Origin: Verrucomicrobiota bacterium
GTDB lineage: Bacteria > Verrucomicrobiota > Verrucomicrobiia > Limisphaerales > AV2
Direction of reading: 5' to 3'
Assembly (NCBI GenBank): GCA_003219675.1
Contig: QHPW01000445.1
Span: 1-6,515 of the forward strand
Length of the DNA stretch: 6,515 nt
Part shown: positions 1-5,554 of the stretch, in pieces
Numbering within the stretch: position 1 is the stretch's first letter
Layout: every line of letters starts with the position of its first letter
The notes under the pieces: model-generated
Databases searched by the model: none
The model's input: only the letters and a program-made list of their open reading frames with translations
What the model was told of the DNA's origin: nothing
Position numbers and translations under genes: made by a program

Positions 1-939
1 GGCCGGCGCGAGTTTTTTGGCCAGCCGGATGGCGGCGCGCATGCTGGAAGGACTGGCTTTGTTCTGGCCGGCAATGTCGTAAGCTGTGCCGTGGTCGGGC
101 GAGGTGCGCACGAACGGCAGGCCGAGCGTCCAGTTCACGCCGGTCTCGAAGCCGATCATTTTCAGCGGGGCCAATCCCTGGTCGTGGTACATCGCCACCA
201 CGGCGTCGTAGTCGCCGCGGTAAGCGTGGTAAAACAACGTGTCGGCGGCGATGGGGCCGACAACATCCAGGCCGCGATTCCGGGCCGCCGTCACCGCGGG
301 CAGGATGATGCTTTGTTCCTCGGTGCCGAGTTGGCCGCCTTCGCCCGCGTGCGGATTCAATCCACAAACCGCCACCCGGGCGCGCGGCAGCCCGAGATCA
401 CCACACGCCCGGGCCGCCAGTTCAATCGTCAGCTCGATTTTCTGCAGGGACAACGTCTCGGCGACCAGTCTGAGCGGGACATGAGTGGTGGCCAGGGCGA
501 CGCGAAGCCAGCGGTGACGGTCGTCCTCGCCCTCCGTCTGGCCCACAAAAGATTTCTCCCCGGCGCGAATGATGGCTTCCTTGTTGACGGGCGCGGTCAC
601 CAGCGCGTCCAGGTCGCCCAGCAAACAGCGCTGGCCTCCCTCGGTGAGCCATTCCACGGCGGCGCGGGCGGCGACCGCCGAGCCTGGCGTCAGGATTTCA
701 GGCAAGGGTTCGGGCGACGGACGGTGAACGAAAATCCGGCCGGGCGCATTGTATCCGCGGAACGGCTCCAACGGCAGCCGCAAGCCGGGTTGCTCGTTGC
801 ATCGCCGCGCGTGGCCATCGTCGCCGATCAACAGGTAGCGCGAATTGTCCGTCTCGACCTCCCGGGCCAACGCTTTGAGCGTCACTTCAAGGCCGATCCC
901 GGTAATGTCACCGAGCGCGATGCCAATCCAGCCGGTCAT
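1..939 (-). CDS. pdxA: 4-hydroxythreonine-4-phosphate dehydrogenase PdxA (3' end beyond window)
   Basis: PdxA oxidises 4-phosphohydroxy-L-threonine in the DXP-dependent pyridoxal phosphate pathway, in the cytoplasm. 313 residues are visible without a stop; the reading ends in AIRLAKKLAPA, which matches the family's C-terminal helix, so only a few residues are probably missing. Seen motifs: GDITGIGLEV (10-19, the usual GDPAGIGPE), VTAPVNK (114-120), GQTE (133-136, usually GHTE), TTHVPLR (151-157), GLNPHAGEGG (193-202), YHDQGLAPLK (251-260) and GLPFVRTSPDHGTA (273-286). The three family metal-binding histidines correspond to His153, His197 and His252. Between GQTE and LRVALATTH there are only 8 residues, against about 19 in E. 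coli PdxA. The ATG at 939 gives the normal N-terminus; an in-frame ATG at 993 would add 18 residues. Neither has a clear Shine-Dalgarno. The gene lies 68 bp after surA and is probably cotranscribed with it. Confidence 0.93.
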   Translation of the reverse strand, partial: MTGWIGIALGDITGIGLEVTLKALAREVETDNSRYLLIGDDGHARRCNEQPGLRLPLEPFRGYNAPGRIFVHRPSPEPLPEILTPGSAVAARAAVEWLTEGGQRCLLGDLDALVTAPVNKEAIIRAGEKSFVGQTEGEDDRHRWLRVALATTHVPLRLVAETLSLQKIELTIELAARACGDLGLPRARVAVCGLNPHAGEGGQLGTEEQSIILPAVTAARNRGLDVVGPIAADTLFYHAYRGDYDAVVAMYHDQGLAPLKMIGFETGVNWTLGLPFVRTSPDHGTAYDIAGQNKASPSSMRAAIRLAKKLAPA

Positions 940-1007
940 GGGACGTTCGGCGCGCGACGCGCCATTCGTACTCCGGTGTGTTGGCGCGGACATGTCGGTC
1001 CGGGGCG

Positions 1008-2006
1008 TCACGGCGCCGGGAAATAACTGACGAAGGATTTGGTCTTGAGCCGCTCGATCCACTGTTCGCGCAGGCGTCGTTGTTCCTCGGTTTCGAGTGC
1101 CTTTTCAATTTCGGCGCGAACTTCGTTCAAGGCCTTGACGTGCGCCGGATGGAATTCCTCGACCTTCATCAGGTAACAGCCGTCCTCCCGCTCCACAATG
1201 TCGCTGGTCTCGCCGGGTTTGAGCTGGAAGGCGACCTTGCCGAGGTCCTCGCGCAAGGTGTCCCGGTAAACCGGGGGCCAGAGACCCCCTTCCGAACGCT
1301 GGGAGTCGTCCGAATGGAGCGAGGCCATTTCAGCAAACGATGCGCCGCCTTTGATGTTCGCCAGGATTTCTTCGGCCTTTTTCTTTGTCGCCTCCGCGTC
1401 GCGATCGGGCCTGTTCTTCAAAGAAATGATGCGCAGTTTGATTTCATCTTCGACTTTGAACTTGTCGGGGTTTTGCGCGTAGTAAGTCTCGATCTTGTGC
1501 GGCGAGACGGTGATCTTCTCCCAGCCGGCGTTCTTCATCTCCATCGCGCGCACGATGAAATCGTCGCGCAACCGTTTGCGGAAAGCCTCTTTAGTCATGC
1601 CCTCGTGCTCCAGCGATTTGATCATGGTGACAGAGTCGCCAAACCGGTCGCGAATCCGGCGTTTCATTTCATCGTCGATGTAGCTCTCCGGGAATTTATA
1701 GTTGCCGGCAATTTCGCCGGCCTTGAATTCTTCCAGGATGAGCAGCCGCTCCACGAGCAGTTCCACGGTGTCGCTCTTGAGCTTTTCCACCTGTTGCCGA
1801 AACGCATCCGGCTGCCTGCCGTATCGGAGCTGCAACAAGCGCAGGGACTTCTCGTCGATCTGGTCCTCGATTTCCTGAAAGGTAATGACCGCGCTGTTGA
1901 CCTTGACGGCGATGCCGTTGATGGTTTGCGGTCCCGACTGCGCGCCCCGAACGGCGCAGAGCGGCAGCAGCAGCGCCGTCAGGGCGATGGATGAAACGAA
2001 TCTCAT
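1008..2006 (-). CDS. surA: SurA/PpiC-type periplasmic peptidyl-prolyl isomerase
   Basis: Predicted periplasmic parvulin-type prolyl isomerase and chaperone for outer-membrane proteins. Of 332 residues, 1-22 form a signal peptide (hydrophobic SSIALTALLLPLCAV, likely cleavage after Gly-Ala at 21-22). Residues 30-180 are a charged, helical SurA-like N-terminal domain with 'INGIAVKVNSAVITFQEIEDQI' resembling the start of SurA proteins. Residues about 187-285 are a single parvulin domain: 'EIKLRIISL', 'GGASFAEMASLHSDDSQRSEGG' and 'VAFQLKPGETSDIVEREDGCYLMKVEE'. A charged C-terminal helix (about 295-322) follows, as in SurA. E. coli SurA is longer (428 residues) with two parvulin domains; only one is seen here. 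The canonical GGDLGW segment is replaced by GGLWPP, so isomerase activity is uncertain while chaperone activity is plausible. It starts a likely operon with pdxA. The symbol is by family resemblance and order; a generic PpiC-family protein is the alternative. Confidence 0.88.
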   Translation of the reverse strand: MRFVSSIALTALLLPLCAVRGAQSGPQTINGIAVKVNSAVITFQEIEDQIDEKSLRLLQLRYGRQPDAFRQQVEKLKSDTVELLVERLLILEEFKAGEIAGNYKFPESYIDDEMKRRIRDRFGDSVTMIKSLEHEGMTKEAFRKRLRDDFIVRAMEMKNAGWEKITVSPHKIETYYAQNPDKFKVEDEIKLRIISLKNRPDRDAEATKKKAEEILANIKGGASFAEMASLHSDDSQRSEGGLWPPVYRDTLREDLGKVAFQLKPGETSDIVEREDGCYLMKVEEFHPAHVKALNEVRAEIEKALETEEQRRLREQWIERLKTKSFVSYFPAP

Positions 2007-2020
2007 GAAACGATGGCGGG

Positions 2021-2049
2021 ATTGTAGGAAGCGACTGCGGGCGGGTCAA
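2021..2049 (-). promoter_or_regulatory. Sigma70-type promoter of surA-pdxA
   Basis: On the minus strand TTGACC (2049-2044) and TACAAT (2026-2021) are separated by exactly 17 bp, close to the consensus TTGACA/TATAAT. Transcription would start near 2014, only 7-8 nt before the surA ATG at 2006. No Shine-Dalgarno precedes that ATG, which fits a near-leaderless mRNA. Confidence 0.65.
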
Positions 2050-2132
2050 GAGCCGCGCAAGGGCCCTGGTGCAGGCCTTGGGCCATGATCTCCTGATCTG
2101 GTGCCGCTGCAACGCGTGCGCCGCGGCGGCAG

Positions 2133-2213
2133 TGTCCTAACCTGCTTGAGGTGGGTGCGCCGCTGCCGCGGCGCACGGCGGTGCCGCAGCACCGCCGTCG
2201 CCAAATTAGGACA
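2133..2213. repeat. MITE/REP-like double-hairpin element
   Basis: The element is bounded by 8-bp perfect inverted ends, TGTCCTAA (2133-2140) and TTAGGACA (2206-2213). Inside are two perfect hairpins: a 9-bp stem (2155-2163 with 2168-2176, loop TGCC) and a 10-bp stem (2175-2184 with 2189-2198, loop CGCA), which share two bases. It encodes nothing and lies between the divergent surA and aroF promoters. No clear target-site duplication is visible. I read it as a non-autonomous palindromic repeat; other genomic copies cannot be checked here. Confidence 0.7.
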
Positions 2214-2233
2214 ACTACCCGTCGCGCTCAGGC

Positions 2234-2261
2234 TTGACGCGGTAGGCCGGTTTGCTAGCCT
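2234..2261 (+). promoter_or_regulatory. Candidate promoter of the aroF leader
   Basis: TTGACG (2234-2239) is followed after 16 bp by TAGCCT (2256-2261). The -35 matches consensus at 5 of 6 positions, the -10 at only 3 of 6. Transcription would start at about 2268, at or beside the ATG of the leader peptide at 2269, giving a leaderless transcript. Confidence 0.5.
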
Positions 2262-2268
2262 TTGCACG

Positions 2269-2346
2269 ATGAATTCCGGCAGTTCACGGTTTAGTGTTTG
2301 CGGGTTTTATTCCGGCCCGGCAAACCTGCGCGGCGGGCTGCCCTGA
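2269..2346 (+). CDS. Putative aroF leader peptide (25 aa, Phe/Tyr codons)
   Basis: A short frame, ATG to TGA, encodes MNSGSSRFSVCGFYSGPANL followed by RGGLP. It has two Phe codons (TTT at 2290 and 2305) and a Tyr codon (TAT at 2308), the last two adjacent. The product needs no function; translation speed through Phe-Tyr would report the supply of charged tRNA-Phe and tRNA-Tyr. It lies directly between a candidate promoter and an intrinsic terminator, upstream of the enzyme committing carbon to aromatic amino acids. No Shine-Dalgarno is present and the predicted transcript start coincides with the ATG, so initiation would be leaderless. Aromatic codon enrichment is modest (3 of 25), and chance cannot be excluded. 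Confidence 0.55.
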   Translation: MNSGSSRFSVCGFYSGPANLRGGLP

Positions 2347-2373
2347 ATCGAACCATTGAACCCGTGCCGCAGG
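2296..2373 (+). promoter_or_regulatory. Candidate alternative RNA folds of the aroF attenuator
   Basis: Two pairings compete around the leader. GTTTGC/GGG (2296-2304) can pair with CCC/GCAAAC (2316-2325, one bulge), which places the Phe-Tyr codons in its loop. CCTGC (2325-2329) and GGC (2332-2334) can pair with GCAGG (2369-2373) and GCC (2366-2368), using up the 5' arm of the terminator and acting as an antiterminator. A ribosome stalled at 2305-2310 would open the first hairpin and favour the antiterminator. The base pairs are seen; the switching is inferred. Confidence 0.45.
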
Positions 2374-2394
2374 CCACCGCCTGCGGCTTTTTTT
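2366..2394 (+). terminator. Intrinsic terminator (attenuator) before aroF
   Basis: A 9-bp perfect GC-rich stem (2366-2374 with 2379-2387, loop CACC) is followed at once by seven T (2388-2394). It ends 32 bp before the aroF ATG. No other plus-strand gene is seen upstream except the 25-codon leader, so it probably acts as an attenuator and not as the end of another gene. Confidence 0.85.
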
Positions 2395-2426
2395 ATCGAG
2401 TCAGAGCGCGGGCCCCGAGCAAAACC

Positions 2427-3446
2427 ATGATTATCGTCCTTAGACCCAATCTGACCAGGAAAGACGAAACCGCTGTACTCAAGGAAATCAAGCGGCTCGG
2501 CTACCATCCTCACATCATGCGCGGTGTGGCCCGGACCGTGATCGGGGCCATCGGCGACGAATTGACTCATAAATCGCTCGAAAGCCTGCTCACCCTGTTC
2601 CCGCATGCGGTGGAAAGCGTGATGCCGGTGCAAAGGCGCTTCAAACTTGTCAGCCGCGAGGCGCACCCGGCCAACTCCACGATCAACGTGCGCGGCAATG
2701 TCATCGGCGGAAGGAAAATTCAAATCATGGCCGGCCCCTGCTCGGTCGAGAGTGAGAAACAACTGCTCGGCACCGCCGAAGCCGTGAAGGCCGCCGGCGC
2801 CACGATTCTGCGCGGCGGCGCCTTCAAACCGCGCACTTCGCCGTATGAGTTTCAAGGACTGGGCGAAAAAGGCTTGAAGCTGCTGGCCAAGGCGCGCAAG
2901 GAAACCGGCCTGGCGATCATCACCGAGCTGCTCTCCGAAGAGCACGCGGAACTCGTGGCCGCATATGCGGACATCATCCAGATCGGCGCGCGCAACTCGC
3001 AAAACTTTCAGCTCCTCATCGCCGCTGCCAGGACCGGCAAACCGGTCCTGCTCAAACGCGGCCTTTCGACGCGCATCGAGGAATGGCTGCTCGCCGGGGA
3101 ATACGTTTTGTCCAATGGCAACTCCAGCTTGATGTTCTGCGAGCGGGGCATTCGCACTTTTGAAACCTACACCCGCAACACCCTCGACCTCTCGACCATC
3201 CCGATCATCAAAATGGAATCCCATTGCTCCGTCGTGATTGATCCCAGCCAGGGGTCCGGCCGCGCGGACCTGGTGAGCGCGATGTGCAAAGGTGCGGTGG
3301 CCATGGGCGCCGACGCGCTGCTGATCGAGGTGCACCCCAACCCCGCCGAGGCGCTCAGTGACGGCGCGCAGCAGCTCTCGCCGGAGGGTTTCGCCAGGCT
3401 GATGGCCGAACTGAAGCCGTTCATCGAAGCGGCGGGGCGTGAGTGA
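2427..3446 (+). CDS. aroF: 3-deoxy-7-phosphoheptulonate (DAHP) synthase, type I-beta
   Basis: Condenses phosphoenolpyruvate with erythrose 4-phosphate, the first step of the shikimate pathway (cytoplasm). The 339-residue length and sequence follow Thermotoga-type DAHP synthases. Residues 1-75 are the ferredoxin-like regulatory domain (MIIVLRPNLT, RTVIGAIGD, RFKLVSRE), which in Thermotoga mediates Phe/Tyr feedback inhibition. A (beta/alpha)8 barrel follows with AGPCSVES (102-109), LRGGAFKPRTSPYEFQGLGE (128-147), IQIGARN (185-191), LLKRG (208-212), CERGIRTFE (238-246), IDPSQGSGR (271-279) and EVHPNP (301-306). Metal-ligand positions Cys105, Glu301 and Asp312 are kept, but Gln275 occupies the place of the fourth ligand (His272 in Thermotoga, motif DPSH). 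The ATG at 2427 is chosen because it gives the family N-terminus; the frame is open further upstream, but that part crosses the terminator. Only a weak GAG precedes the start. Likely controlled by the attenuator just upstream. Confidence 0.95.
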   Translation: MIIVLRPNLTRKDETAVLKEIKRLGYHPHIMRGVARTVIGAIGDELTHKSLESLLTLFPHAVESVMPVQRRFKLVSREAHPANSTINVRGNVIGGRKIQIMAGPCSVESEKQLLGTAEAVKAAGATILRGGAFKPRTSPYEFQGLGEKGLKLLAKARKETGLAIITELLSEEHAELVAAYADIIQIGARNSQNFQLLIAAARTGKPVLLKRGLSTRIEEWLLAGEYVLSNGNSSLMFCERGIRTFETYTRNTLDLSTIPIIKMESHCSVVIDPSQGSGRADLVSAMCKGAVAMGADALLIEVHPNPAEALSDGAQQLSPEGFARLMAELKPFIEAAGRE

Positions 3447-3684
3447 GCCGGAGGTCCCCTGCCGGTTCCCGACAGGAGCGCGGCTCTGTGAGCCGCAGCA
3501 GGCGAAACTTGCTTTATGGCCCTGCTAATTCATATTGATTCGTGAACAGCGGAAGAAAAATCCGGGCAATCGCCCGCCGATGATTGAACGCGACGAGCCT
3601 GTTAATTCCGAAGTGCGGCACAGGACGCGGCCGTCGGGCTGAACCAACGCAAGCCGCCCGGGCATTGAGAATTTGTCATCACCC
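3447..3684. other. aroF-tonB intergenic region with small hairpins
   Basis: This 238-bp gap holds no convincing gene. A 7-bp perfect hairpin, GCGGCTC-TGT-GAGCCGC, lies at 3480-3496, in a GGAGCGCGGCTCTGTGAGCC context that I associate with a repeat common in Verrucomicrobiota. A weaker stem (CTGCCGG with CCGACAG, one mismatch) precedes it. Neither has a T run, so factor-independent termination of aroF is not clear. A poor promoter-like pair (TTGCTT at 3509, CATATT at 3531, 16-bp spacer) might serve tonB. I see no Fur-box-like palindrome. Confidence 0.4.
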
Positions 3685-4437
3685 ATGAATTCCGCTCCAG
3701 CTTCAGCATCCGCTTCTTCGGCCATGGCGTCGCCCGGCTCGCTCGCTGATCGGAGCTACGCTCTTCACTCTGACATCGCTCAATTCTGCCTCCCGGCGGC
3801 CAACCGCGACGAGAACCGAAAACTCGCCTACGTCAATTCCATTTGCCTTTTGTTCCTGGCCATCGGCGCCGCCGGCCTCAACCCGTCCAAACTCGAGCAA
3901 AAAGTCCCGGAACCGGTCCAGGAATTCGTGCCGGTCGAGATCGCCCAGCCGCCGGAGCCCCCGAAAGTCGAGCCGCAACTTCAGCCTGAAGAGCCGCAAC
4001 CACAGCCCGACACGCCAGTCGAGACGCCGCAGATAGCGACCGTGGTCGCGGCGGACCCGACCCAGGTGAAATTCGCGGTGCCGGTGGAAGGGCCGGTGGT
4101 CTTCGCGCCGGCCAAGTTCGCTCAGGCGCCGCCGCCCGCGCCGCCGAAACCCGCGGCCCGCACCGTCGTCAGGATGACCGGGGCGGAAGGCGGCACTCAT
4201 CCCGAACCTCGTTACCCGCCGGCGGCCCTCGAACAACGCCAGGAAGGCACCGTGACCGTCATCATGACCGTTAACCCGGACGGGTCGGTCGAGAGTATCG
4301 AACTAAAGAAGAGTTCCGGACACGGCATCCTCGACCGGCACGTGACGCAGTGGGTGAAAACCCGGTTCAGGTTTCTGCCCATCGACACCGGTGAGAAGCG
4401 CTATTTCGAGAAGGATTTCGTGTTTCAGATAAAATGA
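3685..4437 (+). CDS. tonB: TonB family energy-transducing protein
   Basis: TonB spans the periplasm and passes proton-motive energy from ExbB-ExbD to TonB-dependent outer-membrane receptors. Starting at the ATG at 3685 (250 aa): residues 1-46 form a Ser/Ala-rich cytoplasmic tail, 47-64 one membrane segment (LAYVNSICLLFLAIGAAGL), 75-155 a Pro/Glu/Gln-rich periplasmic linker (VPEPVQEFVPVE, PQLQPEEPQPQPDTP, APPPAPPKP), and 172-250 the TonB C-terminal domain with PEPRYPPAALEQRQEGTVTV, VNPDGSVESIELKKSSGH and WVKTRFRFLP. The order tail, membrane anchor, Pro-rich rod, C-terminal fold is diagnostic. The membrane segment has S-I-C-L-L where E. coli TonB has S-V-C-I-H, so the conserved His is absent. 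Alternative starts are TTG at 3673 and ATG at 3724; none has a strong Shine-Dalgarno. exbB and exbD follow on the same strand. Confidence 0.9.
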   Translation: MNSAPASASASSAMASPGSLADRSYALHSDIAQFCLPAANRDENRKLAYVNSICLLFLAIGAAGLNPSKLEQKVPEPVQEFVPVEIAQPPEPPKVEPQLQPEEPQPQPDTPVETPQIATVVAADPTQVKFAVPVEGPVVFAPAKFAQAPPPAPPKPAARTVVRMTGAEGGTHPEPRYPPAALEQRQEGTVTVIMTVNPDGSVESIELKKSSGHGILDRHVTQWVKTRFRFLPIDTGEKRYFEKDFVFQIK

Positions 4438-4483
4438 AAAACCAGGCCCGCCGGACATCGAACGGAACTCGCGGAAGATTGGA

Positions 4484-4511
4484 TTTACAATCTGTCCGGT
4501 TCCGCTATGGT
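4484..4511 (+). promoter_or_regulatory. Candidate distal promoter of exbB
   Basis: TTTACA (4484-4489) and TATGGT (4506-4511) are 16 bp apart; five and four of six positions match the sigma70 consensus. A transcript from here would run through the hairpin/G-rich repeat at 4551-4625 before reaching exbB. The call rests on the match alone. Confidence 0.35.
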
Positions 4512-4550
4512 GCCGCGCCAATGACCGACCTTGGTGTTATGTCACCTGCT

Positions 4551-4625
4551 CATGAACCTCTCCCTCACCCGCCCTTCGGGCACCCTCTCCCCCTCGGAGG
4601 GGGAGAGGGTTGGGGTGAGGGGGGT
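4551..4625. repeat. CATGAACC-type palindromic repeat (unit 0) with hairpin and G-rich arm
   Basis: Begins with CATGAACC (4551-4558), the end sequence shared with the array between exbB and exbD. An outer 9-bp stem (4562-4570 with 4613-4621) encloses a mini-hairpin GCCCTTCGGGC (4571-4581) and a 12-13-bp stem (4582-4594 with 4598-4610), giving a cruciform-like fold. The plus strand carries four G tracts at 4599-4624 that fit a G-quadruplex. The right copy of the inverted end is not preserved. The CCCTCACCC and CTCTCCCCC arms resemble extragenic repeats widespread in Verrucomicrobiota, by memory. Confidence 0.75.
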
Positions 4626-4645
4626 AACAAGTTCAAGGGCGTCAT

Positions 4646-4674
4646 TTGTAAAGAAGCGTCAGGGACACTACACT
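4646..4674 (+). promoter_or_regulatory. Candidate proximal promoter of exbB
   Basis: TTGTAA (4646-4651) and TACACT (4669-4674) are 17 bp apart, each matching the consensus at four of six positions. Transcription would start near 4681 and leave an A/C-rich, unstructured 19-nt leader with no Shine-Dalgarno. It lies downstream of the repeat and would bypass it. Confidence 0.4.
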
Positions 4675-4699
4675 GGCATCCAGCCAAACAACAACACGC

Positions 4700-5368
4700 A
4701 TGCTGGCAAACATAATCATCGACTACTTTCTCAAGGGCGGCCCGATCATGTACCCGATCCTCGTCGTCGCCATCGTGGCCGTGTGCGTGGTGGGCGAGCG
4801 CGCATTCTGGTGGATGCGCCTGGGCATGAGACGCGATCCGGAGACGCTGGAAAAAGTCCTCGCGGCGATGGAGAACGCCGACTTCAAGACCGCCTCGGCG
4901 CTGGCCAAGGATTCGGAGGACCCGGTGGTCCGCATGGTCTGGCACGGCTTGAACCATTACCAGCATTCCTCGCTGCAAGGCGCGCTGCAGGTCGCCGCCG
5001 GCATGGAACTGCAAAAGGCCGGACGATTTCTTACCATCATGGACACCCTGGTCACTCTGGCGCCGCTGCTCGGTCTGCTGGGAACCGTGACCGGCCTGAT
5101 GGGATCGTTCCGCGCCATTGGCGGCGAGGAACTGGCGGTGCAGAAAATCACCGGCGGCATCGGTGAAGCCCTGATCGCGACCATGTGCGGCCTGGCCATC
5201 GCGATCATTTCACTTGTCCCGTTCAACTTTTTCACCAGCAAAACCTCGCGGCTGCAGTTCGAACTGGAAACCGCCGCCACCAACGTCGAGGTGATGGTCA
5301 ACGCCGCCCGGCAAAAAGGGTCGGAAACACCCGTGTACAGCCAGGACAGCAATGAAACCTCCGGCTGA
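4700..5368 (+). CDS. exbB: ExbB/TolQ/MotA family proton channel protein
   Basis: Inner-membrane subunit that with ExbD forms the proton channel energising TonB. The 222-residue protein has three membrane segments: 16-34 (IMYPILVVAIVAVCVVGER), about 115-138 (DTLVTLAPLLGLLGTVTGLMGSF) and about 155-178 (GEALIATMCGLAIAIISLVPFNFF). The 'TLAPLLGLLGTVTGLMGSFRAI' and 'ITGGIGEALIATMCGLAIAI' blocks are family signatures; Glu156 and the Thr residues in segments 2 and 3 correspond to the polar channel residues. The cytoplasmic region between segments 1 and 2 is short and charged, as in ExbB. The ATG at 4700 is chosen because the N-terminus MLANIIIDYFLKGGPIMYPI is family-like; Met17 is the alternative. 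It lies 262 bp after tonB and 571 bp before exbD, both gaps full of repeats. TolQ is possible, but a neighbouring tonB favours ExbB. Confidence 0.9.
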   Translation: MLANIIIDYFLKGGPIMYPILVVAIVAVCVVGERAFWWMRLGMRRDPETLEKVLAAMENADFKTASALAKDSEDPVVRMVWHGLNHYQHSSLQGALQVAAGMELQKAGRFLTIMDTLVTLAPLLGLLGTVTGLMGSFRAIGGEELAVQKITGGIGEALIATMCGLAIAIISLVPFNFFTSKTSRLQFELETAATNVEVMVNAARQKGSETPVYSQDSNETSG

Positions 5369-5424
5369 TTCACCGCGCGTTTCCATGGATTTATGTTCTT
5401 GTCACCGTCCTCATCCATTGCTGC

Positions 5425-5519
5425 CCATGAACCTCAGAAAGTAGCACAGGCATCTTGCCTGTTCGGGGCTGACAGGCTGGAAGCCTGTCCCACTCTGCAG
5501 CCGGCGGCCCGGTTCATGG
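5425..5519. repeat. Array unit 1: CATGAACC-bounded ACAGGC double hairpin
   Basis: Ends are perfect 9-bp inverted repeats, CCATGAACC (5425-5433) and GGTTCATGG (5511-5519). The core has two hairpins: ACAGGC/GCCTGT (5446-5451 with 5457-5462) and GACAGGCT/AGCCTGTC (5471-5478 with 5482-5489, loop GGA). Both arms carry the same ACAGGC word, so alternative long-range pairings exist. This core resembles an extragenic repeat I know from Verrucomicrobiota and Planctomycetota, by memory. Confidence 0.75.
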
Positions 5520-5554
5520 CCCCAACTACGTCCAATCTTTGCAGGTGTCCGCTG

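Noticed and set aside
91..1026. Long plus-strand open frame of 311 codons
   Set aside because: Lies antisense to pdxA, whose protein has all family motifs; the frame is a shadow of GC-rich codon bias.
978..1994. Plus-strand open frame of 338 codons
   Set aside because: Antisense to the SurA-like gene, which has a signal peptide and a parvulin domain; the plus-strand product matches nothing I recognise.
2307..3335. Minus-strand open frame of 342 codons
   Set aside because: Antisense to the DAHP synthase gene, which is unambiguous.
3525..3725. 66-codon minus-strand frame before tonB
   Set aside because: Overlaps the tonB start, has no recognisable domain and no promoter or ribosome binding site.
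4434..4715. 93-codon frame starting ATGA across the tonB stop
   Set aside because: The overlap looks like coupling, but most of the frame translates the hairpin repeat at 4551-4625 and it overlaps the exbB start; no family resemblance.
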